The notes: generated by a model not told the origin, from the sequence alone. Numbered from the stretch's first letter, positions 42,214 to 51,709 are shown. The stretch is DNA of 64,000 nucleotides from Halovulum sp039190275 (GCA_039190275.1 JBCCYF010000005.1:1-64000); one strand, 5' to 3'. Made by a program: numbers and translations.

Positions 42214-43389
42214 ATGGCCATTTGGATGAACAACGGTCCGTGGGGCGGCGGTGGCGGCGGCGGCAAAAAAGGCGGCGGCGGCCGCGGCCCATGGGGTGGC
42301 GGCGGCGACAATGACCGGCGGCCGAACGGAAGCGGCGGGGGAAACCGGCCCGGTGGCCAGGGCCCGGATATTGATCAGATCGTAAGGAAGGGTCAGGAGC
42401 AGCTTCGCGTGCTGATGGGCGGCGGCGGCGGCAGCGGCGGCCCAGGACTTGGCGGAGAAGGTATCGGCAAGGGCGGGTTTGCGCTTGTCGCGCTGGCGCT
42501 CGTCGGTACGTGGTTGTTCTTTTCGTTCTATTCAGTCCGCCCGGAAGAGCAGTCGGTGGAATTGTTTCTTGGCGAATTCTCCTCAATCGGAAATCCGGGC
42601 CTGAACTTTGCGCCGTGGCCGTTCGTAACCTATGAGAAGGTCCTGGTGACCGGGGAAAGAACCGTACGGATCGGCAGTGGCGGGCGCGGGGACGAAGGCC
42701 TTATGCTGACCGGCGACGAGAACATCGTTGATATCGATTTCGAAGTGATCTGGAATATTTCAGACCCGGCGAAGTACCTTTTCAACTTGGCGGATCCCGA
42801 GGTGACCATCGATGCGGTTGCCGAGTCAGCGATGCGTGAAGTGATATCAAGGTCCGAACTTGCACCGGTGTTGAACAGGGATCGGGGTCTTATCGCGGAC
42901 GAGGTGCTCGGCCTTGTTCAGGGAACTTTGGATACCTACGACAGTGGCGTGAACATCGTGCGCCTCAACTTCGACCGGGCAGATCCCCCGCGTGAGGTCA
43001 TTGACGCGTTCCGCGACGTTCAGGCGGCCGAACAGGAGCGGGACCGTTTTGAAAACGAGGCGGACGCCTATGCAAACAGGCGCCTTGCCGAGGCGCGTGG
43101 TCAAGCCGCCGAGCTACTTCAGCAATCCGAAGCCTATCGTGCCCGGGTTGTAAACGAGGCCACAGGTGAGGCGAGCCGCTTTATCGCTGTCTTCGACGAA
43201 TACGCCAAGGCGCAGGATGTGACGCGCAAGCGCCTGTACCTCGAAACGATGGAGCGTGTCTTGGGTGGCGTTGACAAGATCATTATCGATGAAGGTGTTG
43301 GCGGGTCCGGCAACGGCGGGCAGGGGGTCGTGCCCTATCTGCCACTTAACGAGCTGCAGCGAAACCGCACCGCTTCCGGAGACAACTGA
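42214..43389 (+). CDS. hflK: FtsH protease modulator HflK
   Basis: 391 residues. The N-terminus is extremely glycine-rich (two Gly tracts around residues 10-60), followed by one membrane helix (FALVALALVGTWLFFSF) and a periplasmic SPFH/band-7 domain with VDIDFEVIWNISDPAKYLFN and DSGVNIVRLNFDRADPPREV. HflK pairs with HflC in a large cap around FtsH. ATG 42214 is chosen over an upstream start at 42139 from family N-termini (MAIWMNNGPWG). Its stop overlaps the hflC start by one base. Confidence 0.93.
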   Translation: MAIWMNNGPWGGGGGGGKKGGGGRGPWGGGGDNDRRPNGSGGGNRPGGQGPDIDQIVRKGQEQLRVLMGGGGGSGGPGLGGEGIGKGGFALVALALVGTWLFFSFYSVRPEEQSVELFLGEFSSIGNPGLNFAPWPFVTYEKVLVTGERTVRIGSGGRGDEGLMLTGDENIVDIDFEVIWNISDPAKYLFNLADPEVTIDAVAESAMREVISRSELAPVLNRDRGLIADEVLGLVQGTLDTYDSGVNIVRLNFDRADPPREVIDAFRDVQAAEQERDRFENEADAYANRRLAEARGQAAELLQQSEAYRARVVNEATGEASRFIAVFDEYAKAQDVTRKRLYLETMERVLGGVDKIIIDEGVGGSGNGGQGVVPYLPLNELQRNRTASGDN

Positions 43390-44267
43390 TGACCAGATCC
43401 ATTATTTTTCTTGTTGCCCTGGTCATCGCGCTTGTTGTCGCCCTATCGTCGGTTTTCATTGTCGACGAACGGCAAAAGGGTCTGGTGTTGCAGTTCGGGC
43501 AGATCCGCGATGTGAAGGAAAATCCGGGTCTGGCGTTCAAGGTTCCTTTTATCCAGAACGTTGTGAAATACGACGACCGTATCCAGTCGCTTGATACCGA
43601 ACAGCAGGAGGTCACACCTCTGGATGATCGCCGTTTGGTGGTCGACAGTTTTGCCCGTTGGCGGATTTCGGACGTGGTTCAATTCCGCCAGGCCGTCGGC
43701 CCCGGCGGCATCCAGCTGGCTGAAACGCGTCTAGACGGTATTTTGCGCGCACAGCTTCGCGAGGTACTGGGTTCTGTTACGTCAAACACCATCCTCTCGG
43801 CGGATCGTGTGGCATTGATGAACCGCATTCGCGACGCCTCGATCACGCGGGCCCGTTCGATTGGGATCGAAGTCATCGACGTCCGGATCAAGCGGACGGA
43901 GTTGCCGACCCAGAACCTTGCCGCGACATTCGAACGGATGGAGGCGGAACGTGCCCGTGAAGCGGCAGACGAGCGTGCGCGTGGTGGCGAGGCGGCGCAA
44001 CGTGTTCGCGCTCAGGCCGATCGTACCGCCGTCGAGTTGGTGTCCGAGGCTCAGCGCGATAGCGAGATCATCCGTGGTGAGGCTGATGCCCAGCGTAACG
44101 CTATTTTCGCCGATGCCTTCGGTCGGGATCCGGAGTTTTTCGCCTTTTACCGTAGTCTGACAGCCTATGAACGCTCGCTGAGCAGCACAAACTCGACGAT
44201 GGTTATTACACCGGACAGCGAGTTTTTCGAGTATCTCAAATCGGATACGCTTCCAGCCGCACCGTGA
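43389..44267 (+). CDS. hflC: FtsH protease modulator HflC
   Basis: 292 residues: N-terminal anchor (IIFLVALVIALVVALSSVFI), SPFH domain (VDERQKGLVLQFGQIRDVKE, SLDTEQQEVTPLDDRRLVVD) and a long helical stalk (ERMEAERAREAADERARGGE) ending in GRDPEFFAFYRSLTAYERSL, all typical of HflC. It forms the membrane HflKC complex with the preceding gene product, and overlaps hflK and the DUF2065 gene, so the set is translationally coupled. Confidence 0.95.
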   Translation: MTRSIIFLVALVIALVVALSSVFIVDERQKGLVLQFGQIRDVKENPGLAFKVPFIQNVVKYDDRIQSLDTEQQEVTPLDDRRLVVDSFARWRISDVVQFRQAVGPGGIQLAETRLDGILRAQLREVLGSVTSNTILSADRVALMNRIRDASITRARSIGIEVIDVRIKRTELPTQNLAATFERMEAERAREAADERARGGEAAQRVRAQADRTAVELVSEAQRDSEIIRGEADAQRNAIFADAFGRDPEFFAFYRSLTAYERSLSSTNSTMVITPDSEFFEYLKSDTLPAAP

Positions 44268-44455
44268 GCTGGTCCGACCTGTGGACGGCGCTGGGTCTTG
44301 TCGCCGTAATTGAGGGGCTGGCGCTTGCGCTTGCCCCTCGTCGTATGGAAGACCTGCTTGCCGCGCTTCAGCAAATCCCGCCAGATACCAGACGGTACAT
44401 CGGTCTGGCGGCCATTGCAGTCGGCGTGTTGATCGTTTCTGTGGCACGTAGTTAG
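44264..44455 (+). CDS. DUF2065 small membrane protein
   Basis: 63 residues with two helices (LWTALGLVAVIEGLALALAP and IGLAAIAVGVLIVSVA) separated by RRMEDLLAALQQIPPDTRR. DUF2065 (YjeT-like) proteins are regularly encoded next to hflC. GTG 44264 overlaps the hflC stop. Function unknown; association with HflKC is inferred. Confidence 0.87.
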   Translation: MSWSDLWTALGLVAVIEGLALALAPRRMEDLLAALQQIPPDTRRYIGLAAIAVGVLIVSVARS

Positions 44456-44606
44456 CTTCGCGGCATTGGAATTCACTCTTCGCAGGTTTAAATACACAGG
44501 TGGGTGAGGGAACGCACCTTGTCCGTCTTGTGGTGTTGACGCTGGACCGATCTGGCGTGACACTTACGTGTTGCCGCATTTTGCGCTGCCAGTTGGAGGA
44601 TATCGG

Positions 44607-46082
44607 GTGACCCGAACGACACTAATACCGCGCCCGGACCCCGTGCCGAACTTCCTGCGTCAACTGGTGATCCCTGTGATCGTTACCACGGTGTTGGTGA
44701 TGCTCCAGGTTGTGCGCGCCGAGGCGCGCGGTCCCGTTGACGGTTTTGCCGACCTGGCGGACGCGCTCAGCCCTTCGGTGGTCAATATCACCACAACGAC
44801 CAATGTGGCGACAACCGGCGCACCGCCCATGGTGCCCGAAGGATCCCCGCTGGAGGATCTGTTTCGCGATTTCACCGAGCGTCGGGGCCCGCAGCAACGC
44901 CAGCGCCGGGGTTCGGCGCTGGGGTCCGGGTTCGTGATATCGGCTGATGGCTACATCGTGACCAACAACCACGTGATCGAAGAGGCGGATGAAATTCTGA
45001 TCGAGTTCTTCAATGGCGGCGGCGAGCTTCCGGCGGAAGTCGTCGGTGTGGATCCACGCACCGACATCGCCCTTTTGAAGGTTGAACCGGCCTCACCGCT
45101 GCCGTTTGTGCCCTTTGGCGACAGCGATATCGCCCGGGTAGGGGATTGGGTGCTGGCGATCGGCAACCCGCTGGGCCAGGGGTTTTCGGTCAGTGCCGGT
45201 ATTATCTCCGCTCGGAACCGGTCGTTGCAGGGGGCGTATGACGATTTCATCCAGACCGATGCCGCTATCAACCGCGGAAACTCGGGCGGTCCTCTGTTTA
45301 ACATGGCCGGAGAGGTGATCGGCGTGAACACCGCGATCCTCAGCCCCAACGGCGGGTCTATCGGTATCGGCTTTTCAATGTCGTCCAAAGTTGTCACCCG
45401 GGTCATTGATCAATTGCAGGAGTTTGGTGAAACGCGGCGCGGCTGGCTGGGGGTAAGTATCCAGAACGTCACGCCCGACGTGGCCGAGGCCTTGGGACTG
45501 GACGGCAGCAAAGGGGCCCTGGTCACAGATGTGCCTCCGGGACCGGCCGAAGATGCCGGTGTCTTGTCCGGTGACGTTATTTTGAATTTCGACGGAACCG
45601 AGGTGGCGGACACCCGCAACCTTGTCCGTATGGTCGGGGATGCAGATGTAGGGACAACCGTGCGTATCGTGGTGTTTCGCGACGGCGGCACCCAGACATT
45701 GCGTGTGACGCTCGGCCGGCGCGAGTCCGCCGAAGGAACGGCACTGGCCGAGGATGAGGACGCGCCCGCGGCCGAGACGCCCAGCGTAGAGACCGTGTTA
45801 GGCCTGACGCTCAGCCCGATCACGGATGAACTGCGCGAGGAGTATGCGCTTGAAAGCAACACGCGCGGCGTGATGGTAACGGATGTCGACGATACGTCCG
45901 AAGCCTTCGATAAGGGTATCCGCGCGGGGGACCTGATCAGCGAAATCGGACAGCAACCCGTCGATGCCCCGAGCGAAGTGGTCGAACGTTTCGATGACGC
46001 GCGGGAGGCTGGGCGAAAGTCCCTACTGCTGTTATTGCAGCGCGACGGCCAGTCCCGCTTCGTTGCCGTATCTCCGAACTAG
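44607..46082 (+). CDS. degP: Do-family serine endopeptidase, periplasmic protease/chaperone
   Basis: 491 residues from a GTG behind GGAGGA. An N-terminal signal sequence (QLVIPVIVTTVLVMLQVVRA) directs export. Trypsin-like triad: H122 in TNNHVIEEAD, D153 in DPRTDIALL and S226 in GNSGGPL; then two PDZ domains (ETRRGWLGVSIQNVTPDVAE and VLGLTLSPITDELREEY onward). DegP/DegQ enzymes degrade misfolded envelope proteins. It follows the hflKC-DUF2065 genes, giving an envelope-quality-control cluster. A hairpin ends the transcript. Confidence 0.93.
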   Translation: MTRTTLIPRPDPVPNFLRQLVIPVIVTTVLVMLQVVRAEARGPVDGFADLADALSPSVVNITTTTNVATTGAPPMVPEGSPLEDLFRDFTERRGPQQRQRRGSALGSGFVISADGYIVTNNHVIEEADEILIEFFNGGGELPAEVVGVDPRTDIALLKVEPASPLPFVPFGDSDIARVGDWVLAIGNPLGQGFSVSAGIISARNRSLQGAYDDFIQTDAAINRGNSGGPLFNMAGEVIGVNTAILSPNGGSIGIGFSMSSKVVTRVIDQLQEFGETRRGWLGVSIQNVTPDVAEALGLDGSKGALVTDVPPGPAEDAGVLSGDVILNFDGTEVADTRNLVRMVGDADVGTTVRIVVFRDGGTQTLRVTLGRRESAEGTALAEDEDAPAAETPSVETVLGLTLSPITDELREEYALESNTRGVMVTDVDDTSEAFDKGIRAGDLISEIGQQPVDAPSEVVERFDDAREAGRKSLLLLLQRDGQSRFVAVSPN

Positions 46083-46097
46083 GCGGGATAGGGAACC

Positions 46098-46126
46098 CAA
46101 CGTCTGGGTAGAACGCCCAGACGTTG
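46098..46126. terminator. Bidirectional hairpin between degP and the RTX-repeat gene
   Basis: CAACGTCTGGG (46098-46108) pairs perfectly with CCCAGACGTTG (46116-46126) around a 7-base loop, between convergent genes. T-runs are absent. Confidence 0.6.
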
Positions 46127-46141
46127 CGGGGGCGGGCCGCT

Positions 46142-47140
46142 TTAGATCCAGTCGAATGCGTCGGCATCTGTATTCAGGATCCGAACCGCGCCCATATCCC
46201 AGTTCAGAACGGTATCCGCGCCGTCCTGTTCAACCCGGACATCTTCCCCGGTGGCGCGCAACACGATGCGATCTTCGGCCAGCGAAAAGTCCTCAACAGT
46301 GTCCGACCCCGCATGTTTTGTACTGAATACAAATCTGTCTGCTCCAGCGCCGCCATTCAATGTGTCCGAACCGCGCCCGCCGATAATCACATCAGAACCC
46401 CTGCCGCCCTCCAGCGTATCTGACCCGGCGCCCCCGACCAGGCGATCCGCACCGTTGCTGGAGCGAAGCGTATCGTCGCCACCGCCACCAAAGGCACGGC
46501 TGCCCTCGGACCACACCCCCAGTGTGATCGTATCCGCTCCGCGCCCGCCGCGCAGCACGCTGGTGCCGCCCGCATCGCTCAACACATCATCGCCCGCGCC
46601 GCCCGAGATGCGGGTATCCATGCGCCCTCCACTAAGGACATCGTCCCCGCCACGCCCACGCAGCACAACCGGCCCATAGATCGGATAGGGATGATCGGAC
46701 AGATCCAGAATGTCGCGCCCCGCTGCCCCCGCGAAGTGTATCCCCTCCTGCCGCACGACGGCCGCCAGCGCGTCACCGGCGCTGTCGACCCAGGCGGTAT
46801 CCGCCCAGCCCTCCGCATCAAAAATCACAGTGAGAGTGATTGCCTGCTCAAGGACAATCTCCCCGCCGGTCAGCTGTTGACCCGCCACAGTCCGACCGTA
46901 GGTGAGCGAGGAAAAGGCCACTTCCATCACCATATCATCGCCCTGCGCCACAGGGGTGTCGTTGGAAAGCGTGACCCAGCCACCGGGCATCTCGATACGC
47001 CAGTCGCGTGCCCCAGGCAGCGGCGCCGCGGTCCCCGTAGTGTCCAGAAAACCATTCAGGAACAGATCGGGCGCGATTGGCTGACCCAGACCCGAAAGAC
47101 TGTGAAAGCCGGCGTCTGTGGCGGTGATCCTGATGGTCAT
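46142..47140 (-). CDS. RTX-type calcium-binding repeat protein
   Basis: 332 residues. The N-terminal 150 have no recognised domain (MTIRITATDAGFHSLSGLGQ). From about 165 to 290 there are seven to eight nonapeptide calcium-binding repeats of the GGxGxDxLx type, such as GGAGDDVLSD, GGGGDDTLRS, GGAGSDTLEG, GGRGSDTLNG and GGAGADRFVF, which form a calcium-filled beta roll. The end (SDTVEDFSLAEDRIVL) is typical of RTX tails. RTX proteins usually leave by type I secretion through an uncleaved C-terminal signal; no ABC/MFP exporter gene is adjacent. The start has AAGGAAA upstream. Confidence 0.85.
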   Translation of the reverse strand: MTIRITATDAGFHSLSGLGQPIAPDLFLNGFLDTTGTAAPLPGARDWRIEMPGGWVTLSNDTPVAQGDDMVMEVAFSSLTYGRTVAGQQLTGGEIVLEQAITLTVIFDAEGWADTAWVDSAGDALAAVVRQEGIHFAGAAGRDILDLSDHPYPIYGPVVLRGRGGDDVLSGGRMDTRISGGAGDDVLSDAGGTSVLRGGRGADTITLGVWSEGSRAFGGGGDDTLRSSNGADRLVGGAGSDTLEGGRGSDVIIGGRGSDTLNGGAGADRFVFSTKHAGSDTVEDFSLAEDRIVLRATGEDVRVEQDGADTVLNWDMGAVRILNTDADAFDWI

Positions 47141-47365
47141 AGCGGCTTTCCTTGGATGTGGGTGCGGCAGTAGAATTTGCACAAAATTCTCTAAAATTCA
47201 AAGTATTGGGTAAGGATTGGTTAACCTAGAGCACCCGCCCCAAGCGGCGGATGCGCAGGCTATGCGCAACAATTTGATGGTCGTACCGGGCGCGGGGCTG
47301 GTGTCGGTGCAGGCCGCGGTTTAAGAGTCCTTCGGCAAGGACGAGTCAAAGGAGCCACACCGACG

Positions 47366-47689
47366 ATGGCAAAGATCACCTACATTGAGCACAATGGCAC
47401 AGAACATACTGTTGAGGTGGCAAATGGACTAAGCGTCATGGAAGGCGCGCGCGACAATCAGATCCCCGGCATCGAAGCCGACTGTGGTGGTGCCTGTGCT
47501 TGTTCTACTTGCCATGTCTATGTTGATCCGAACTGGGTCGACCGGCTGGAGCCGAAGGAGGCTATGGAGGAAGACATGCTGGACTTCGCCTGGCAGCCCG
47601 ACCCGGCACGTTCGCGTTTGACCTGTCAGTTGAAAGTCTCGGACGCGCTGGATGGGCTGGTGGTTCAGATGCCGGAAAAGCAGATCTGA
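47366..47689 (+). CDS. [2Fe-2S] ferredoxin, adrenodoxin type
   Basis: 107 residues. Cluster ligands C40-x5-C46-x2-C49 and C87 (ADCGGACACSTCH, RLTCQ); C44 is an additional cysteine common in the family. The EDMLDFAWQPDPARSRLTCQ stretch is typical of vertebrate-type/FdxB ferredoxins that give electrons to P450s or iron-sulfur assembly. Its stop overlaps the start of the following exported protein by one base. No P450 or reductase lies nearby. Confidence 0.93.
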   Translation: MAKITYIEHNGTEHTVEVANGLSVMEGARDNQIPGIEADCGGACACSTCHVYVDPNWVDRLEPKEAMEEDMLDFAWQPDPARSRLTCQLKVSDALDGLVVQMPEKQI

Positions 47690-48471
47690 TGCGCCCACTC
47701 CACGTCCTTGCCGTGGTGGGTATGATGTCTGCGCCGCTAGTGGCTGTTGCGCAGGACTGCGGGGCCCCGCCAGAGCTTGGACAGGTGGTGGTGCCACCCG
47801 CCGAATGCCATGACTTCAGCGTGACCTATGACCGCGAGACCCGGCAGTATCCGCACGGCGTGCTGGGGGACGAAATCGAATACCGCAGCATACTGGTGAG
47901 GAAGGGCCGCTTCGGGATCTATATCAACCTGCCGCCCGACCGGGTGTTTGAGGATCTCGCGCCTCGGGTGGCCAATGTGGACGGTGACCCGGAGCCGGAA
48001 CTAATCGTGGTCGAGAGCTTTGATACCTCGGGCGCCTCGCTTGTTGTGTACGATATCACCTTCTCGGCTGAAGACCGTCCATCGCAAAGAAGGGTGGCAG
48101 CAACGCTGCCGATCGGGCAGCGCTTTCGATGGCTTGCCCCTGTTGGAATTGCAGATTTCGACGGCGATGGGCAGAACGATATTGCCTATGTCGAGACACC
48201 GCATCTGGGCAAGACCCTTAAGCTTGTCACCTTGCGAAACGGCGGGTTGGTGGAGCTTGCGTCTGCCACCGGGTTCAGCAATCACCGCATTGGTGAGGAC
48301 TTTATATCGGGTGGCGTGCGGGATTGTGGGGACGGGCCCCAGATGGTCGTGGCCAATGCGGATTGGACGGAAGTGTTGTATGTTCAGCTGGTCGACGGTG
48401 CGTTGGCCTCGCAACCGGCCGGTCCGTTTGATGGGCCGGAGAGCTTTGCTGCGGCGTTGAACTGCGACTGA
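47689..48471 (+). CDS. Exported FG-GAP/VCBS-like repeat protein
   Basis: 260 residues with a signal peptide (MRPLHVLAVVGMMSAPLVAV, cut near AQD). The mature part contains propeller-type calcium repeats: NVDGDPEPELIVVESF and IADFDGDGQNDIAYVETPH. Five cysteines suggest disulfides. It overlaps the ferredoxin gene by one base, an odd pairing of a cytoplasmic redox protein with a periplasmic one that probably reflects shared transcription only. Function unknown. Confidence 0.75.
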   Translation: MRPLHVLAVVGMMSAPLVAVAQDCGAPPELGQVVVPPAECHDFSVTYDRETRQYPHGVLGDEIEYRSILVRKGRFGIYINLPPDRVFEDLAPRVANVDGDPEPELIVVESFDTSGASLVVYDITFSAEDRPSQRRVAATLPIGQRFRWLAPVGIADFDGDGQNDIAYVETPHLGKTLKLVTLRNGGLVELASATGFSNHRIGEDFISGGVRDCGDGPQMVVANADWTEVLYVQLVDGALASQPAGPFDGPESFAAALNCD

Positions 48472-48492
48472 TCGCCAAGCGCTGGTCGCCAC

Positions 48493-48594
48493 AGAGCGTT
48501 GTGCGAAAAACCTGGATTACCTAACGCTGCTTGAACCCAAAGATTTCAACGCGTTAAATGATGCATGATGCTTCAGGAAATTCGTCAAACGCTC
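48493..48594 (-). repeat. Dispersed intergenic repeat, copy C
   Basis: Minus strand: GCGTTTGACGAATTTCCTGA, GCATCATGCATCAT, core TTTAACGCGTTGAAATCTTT (48557-48538), CAAGCAGCGTTAGGTAATCC and TTTTTCGCACAACGCTC. The closest partner of copy A. Lies between convergent genes. Confidence 0.78.
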
Positions 48595-48619
48595 TGGGAT
48601 CCCAAGCCAAAATGCCGGA

Positions 48620-49882
48620 TTACTCCCCGCTCTGCAAAGCCCGCCAGCCGATGTCTCGGCGGTACTGCGCATCGTCCCAGTCCACCTGCGCAACCGCAGC
48701 ATAGGCGCGGTCGCGGGCCTGGGTCAGGGTGGCGCCGCGGGCCGTGACGTTGAGGACACGACCGCCGTTGGCGCGGAGGCTATCCCCTTCCGTCCTGGTA
48801 CCGGCATGGAAGATTTGTACCAACGGGTCATTGGCTGAGTGGTCCAACCCTCGGATTTCCGTACCCTTGGCATATGTACCGGGGTAGCCTGCTGCGGCCA
48901 AGACTACGGTGAGCGCGTGGTCCCCGGCCCAATTGAGCCGCGTACTTTCCAGTCTGCCCTCGACGCAGTCCAGCATGGCATCCAGTATCTGCGCCCCCAG
49001 CCGCATCATCAGAACCTGGCACTCCGGATCGCCAAAGCGGACGTTGTATTCGACCAGGCTCGGCGCCCCATTGTCGATCATCAGGCCGACATACAACACG
49101 CCTTGATAGGGCATCCCGCGCGCCGCCATTTCGGCCAACGTGGGTCGGACAATACGCTCAAGTGCATCTTCTGTGACCTGGGGTGTCATGACAGGCGCGG
49201 GCGAGTATGCCCCCATCCCACCGGTGTTTGGACCGGTATCCCCGTCAAACACGCGTTTGTGGTCCTGCGCTGTGCCGATCGGAAGCGTTTCGGTCCCGTC
49301 ACACAGCACAAAAAACGACGCTTCCTCCCCCGCCAAGACGGCCTCGATCACGACTTCCGCACCGGCATCCGCGAACACAGTGTCAACCGCATCAATTGCT
49401 GTCTGAAGCTCGGTCGCGACCGTGACACCCTTGCCCGCGGCAAGTCCGTCGGCCTTTACGACAATCGGTACGCCCTGTTCCTCAATGTAGGCTTTCGCGG
49501 GCCCGGCCGCGGAAAAATGTGCATAGGCGGCTGTGGGGGCGCCGCAGGCATCGCAGATGGATTTCGTAAACGCCTTCGATGCCTCAAGCTGCGCGGCCGC
49601 GGCGGATGGCCCGAAGACCATGATGTCTTGCGCGCGAAGGGCATCGGCGACGCCGGCAGCCAGGGGTGCCTCGGGGCCGACCACCACGAAATCGATGGAT
49701 TCGGCCCGCGCAAATGCAACCACCGCCGCAGGGTCCATGATGTCCAAAGGGGCGCAATGCGCAACACGGGCAATCCCAGCATTTCCGGGCGCTGCGATCA
49801 AACGCTCGCATTTCGGGTTCTGCGCAATCGCCCAGGCCAGGGCATGTTCACGGCCGCCGCTGCCCAATATCAGAATGTTCAA
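48620..49882 (-). CDS. purD: Phosphoribosylamine-glycine ligase
   Basis: 420 residues, the standard length. It ligates glycine to phosphoribosylamine with ATP in purine synthesis. N-terminal MNILILGSGGREHALAWAIA, ATP-grasp features VVKADGLAAGKGVTVATELQ, EAVLAGEEASFFVLCDG, the GNTGGMGAYSPAPV-type loop (GPNTGGMGAYSP) and VEYNVRFGDPECQVLMMRLG. Divergent from xseA with 165 bp between. Confidence 0.97.
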   Translation of the reverse strand: MNILILGSGGREHALAWAIAQNPKCERLIAAPGNAGIARVAHCAPLDIMDPAAVVAFARAESIDFVVVGPEAPLAAGVADALRAQDIMVFGPSAAAAQLEASKAFTKSICDACGAPTAAYAHFSAAGPAKAYIEEQGVPIVVKADGLAAGKGVTVATELQTAIDAVDTVFADAGAEVVIEAVLAGEEASFFVLCDGTETLPIGTAQDHKRVFDGDTGPNTGGMGAYSPAPVMTPQVTEDALERIVRPTLAEMAARGMPYQGVLYVGLMIDNGAPSLVEYNVRFGDPECQVLMMRLGAQILDAMLDCVEGRLESTRLNWAGDHALTVVLAAAGYPGTYAKGTEIRGLDHSANDPLVQIFHAGTRTEGDSLRANGGRVLNVTARGATLTQARDRAYAAVAQVDWDDAQYRRDIGWRALQSGE

Positions 49883-50047
49883 ATCGCAACTCCGCCTTGT
49901 TCGGCCTGTCTTTAGGGGCCCGCGTCATCCGGGGCAAGCCATCCCGGTCGCGGAACCCGAACCAAGGCGATGGATTTCAATACTGGGCATGCCGCCAACA
50001 CAGCGATCCGTCGTTGACGCTCGGCCCGGTGCCGCTAGGGTGCGGGC

Positions 50048-51610
50048 ATGTCCGATCTGTTTGACGATCCCGCACCGGGTCAAAATGCCCCGGAATTCTC
50101 CGTCTCCGAACTGTCGGGCGCGATAAAGAAGGCGGTCGAGCAGGGCTTTTCGCATATCCGCGTGCGAGGCGAGGTTGGCCGTGTCTCGCGCCCGGCGTCC
50201 GGGCATATATATCTTGACCTCAAGGATGACCGCGCTGTGCTGGCCGGGGTTATCTGGAAAGGTACCGCACAGCGTCTCCGCACGCCGCCCGAGGCGGGTA
50301 TGGAGGTCGTCGCGACCGGCCGTCTGACGACATTTCCGGGGCAAAGCCGGTATCAGATTGTCATTGAGGATATCGCGCCCGCCGGGGTGGGCGCCCTTAT
50401 GGCGATGCTGGAGAAGCGTCGGGCGGCGCTCAAAGCCGAGGGCCTCTTTGACGAGGACCGCAAGCGCCCGCTGCCGTTCTTGCCTGAGGTGATCGGTGTC
50501 GTAACCTCGCCCTCCGGCGCGGTTATTCGGGATATTCTGCACCGTTTGCGGGACCGGTTCCCGCGCAAGGTCCTGGTTTGGCCGGTCGTTGTTCAGGGCG
50601 AACGCTGCGCGCCAGAGGTGGCCGAGGCAATCCGCGGGTTCAATGCGCTTGAGCACGGTGGCGCGATGCCACGCCCCGACGTTCTGATCGTGGCGCGCGG
50701 CGGCGGGTCGATCGAGGATCTATGGGGCTTTAACGAAGAGATCGTGGTTCGTGCGACAGCCGAGAGTGAGATCCCGCTGATATCAGCTGTCGGGCATGAA
50801 ACCGATACCACACTGATTGACTTTGCCGCGGACCGCCGGGCCCCCACACCCACGGCTGCGGCCGAAATGGCTGTGCCGGTACGCGTGGATCTGGCAGCCG
50901 ATCTGGCTGCGTTGGAGGAGCGGCGGCTGCGGGCCATGGCGCAGGGACTGACCGGCCGCCAACAACGTCTGCGAGACCTGTCGCGCGCGCTGCCCCGTGC
51001 GGATGCCCTGTTGGGCGAGCGGCGGCAGAGGTTGGATGCAGCTTCGCAGCGCCTGCCATTGGCGTTGGCGGGTTTCCTGCAAAGCCGCAGGCTGGGACTG
51101 GTCTCTGGGCCTGCCGGTCGATTTGGACCGCAGCAACTGGTGGCAAGGCTGACACTGGAGCAGTCCAAAGTGACAGGTGCGGCGCAGCGGCTGTCGGCGG
51201 GGCTTTCACGTCAGACCGAGCGGCGACGGGCCCAGCTCTCTTCCCTGATCCTGCGCCCGCAGGCGTTGGTGCAACGCCAGCAGGATGCGGCGGCACAGGT
51301 CAGTCAGTTGGCCAGGGGGTTGGGCCGTGCGGCCGCGCACATCCTGCGCGATCAACGGCAGCGGTTGGGCAATCTGGACCGTATGCTGAACACATTGGGA
51401 TATACCGAGACATTGCGACGCGGCTATGCGGTGGTGCGGACTGCCCCGGGGGGTGCTTTGGTATCGAACCGAAAAGTCGCGGCACAGGCGTCGTCCCTTG
51501 AGATCGAATTCGCGGATGGACGGCTCAACGTGGGGGTGTCGGCCCCGCGCTCTCGGGTGAAACCAAAGAATCCCGAAGATGATGGGGGTCCACAGGGCGT
51601 GTTATTCTAG
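50048..51610 (+). CDS. xseA: Exodeoxyribonuclease VII large subunit
   Basis: 520 residues. N-terminal OB-fold (FSVSELSGAIKKAVEQGFSH, RPASGHIYLDLKDDRAVLAG), then the catalytic domain with GVVTSPSGAVIRDILHRLRD, DVLIVARGGGSIEDLWGFNE and SAVGHETDTTLIDFAADRRA, then long arginine-rich coiled coils and the C-terminal ETLRRGYAVVRTAPGG. With XseB (not in this window) it degrades single-stranded DNA. Length above E. coli XseA is due to an extended coil. Confidence 0.95.
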   Translation: MSDLFDDPAPGQNAPEFSVSELSGAIKKAVEQGFSHIRVRGEVGRVSRPASGHIYLDLKDDRAVLAGVIWKGTAQRLRTPPEAGMEVVATGRLTTFPGQSRYQIVIEDIAPAGVGALMAMLEKRRAALKAEGLFDEDRKRPLPFLPEVIGVVTSPSGAVIRDILHRLRDRFPRKVLVWPVVVQGERCAPEVAEAIRGFNALEHGGAMPRPDVLIVARGGGSIEDLWGFNEEIVVRATAESEIPLISAVGHETDTTLIDFAADRRAPTPTAAAEMAVPVRVDLAADLAALEERRLRAMAQGLTGRQQRLRDLSRALPRADALLGERRQRLDAASQRLPLALAGFLQSRRLGLVSGPAGRFGPQQLVARLTLEQSKVTGAAQRLSAGLSRQTERRRAQLSSLILRPQALVQRQQDAAAQVSQLARGLGRAAAHILRDQRQRLGNLDRMLNTLGYTETLRRGYAVVRTAPGGALVSNRKVAAQASSLEIEFADGRLNVGVSAPRSRVKPKNPEDDGGPQGVLF

Positions 51611-51613
51611 ATC

Positions 51614-51695
51614 GTTGCGCCTTCGACAAGATGCATCCGGCATTACCCAAGGCTTGGAGATCATTGATTTCACATGGCATCTTGGACTTCGACCT
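51614..51695 (+). repeat. Possible diverged copy D of the dispersed repeat
   Basis: ATGCATCCGGCATTACCCAA followed by GGCTTGGAGATCATTGATTT and CACATGGCAT aligns with copies A and C in order but with many substitutions. It again lies in the gap between convergent genes (xseA and the exported paralogue). Confidence 0.35.
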
Positions 51696-51709
51696 ATAAA
51701 TGAAGTGCC

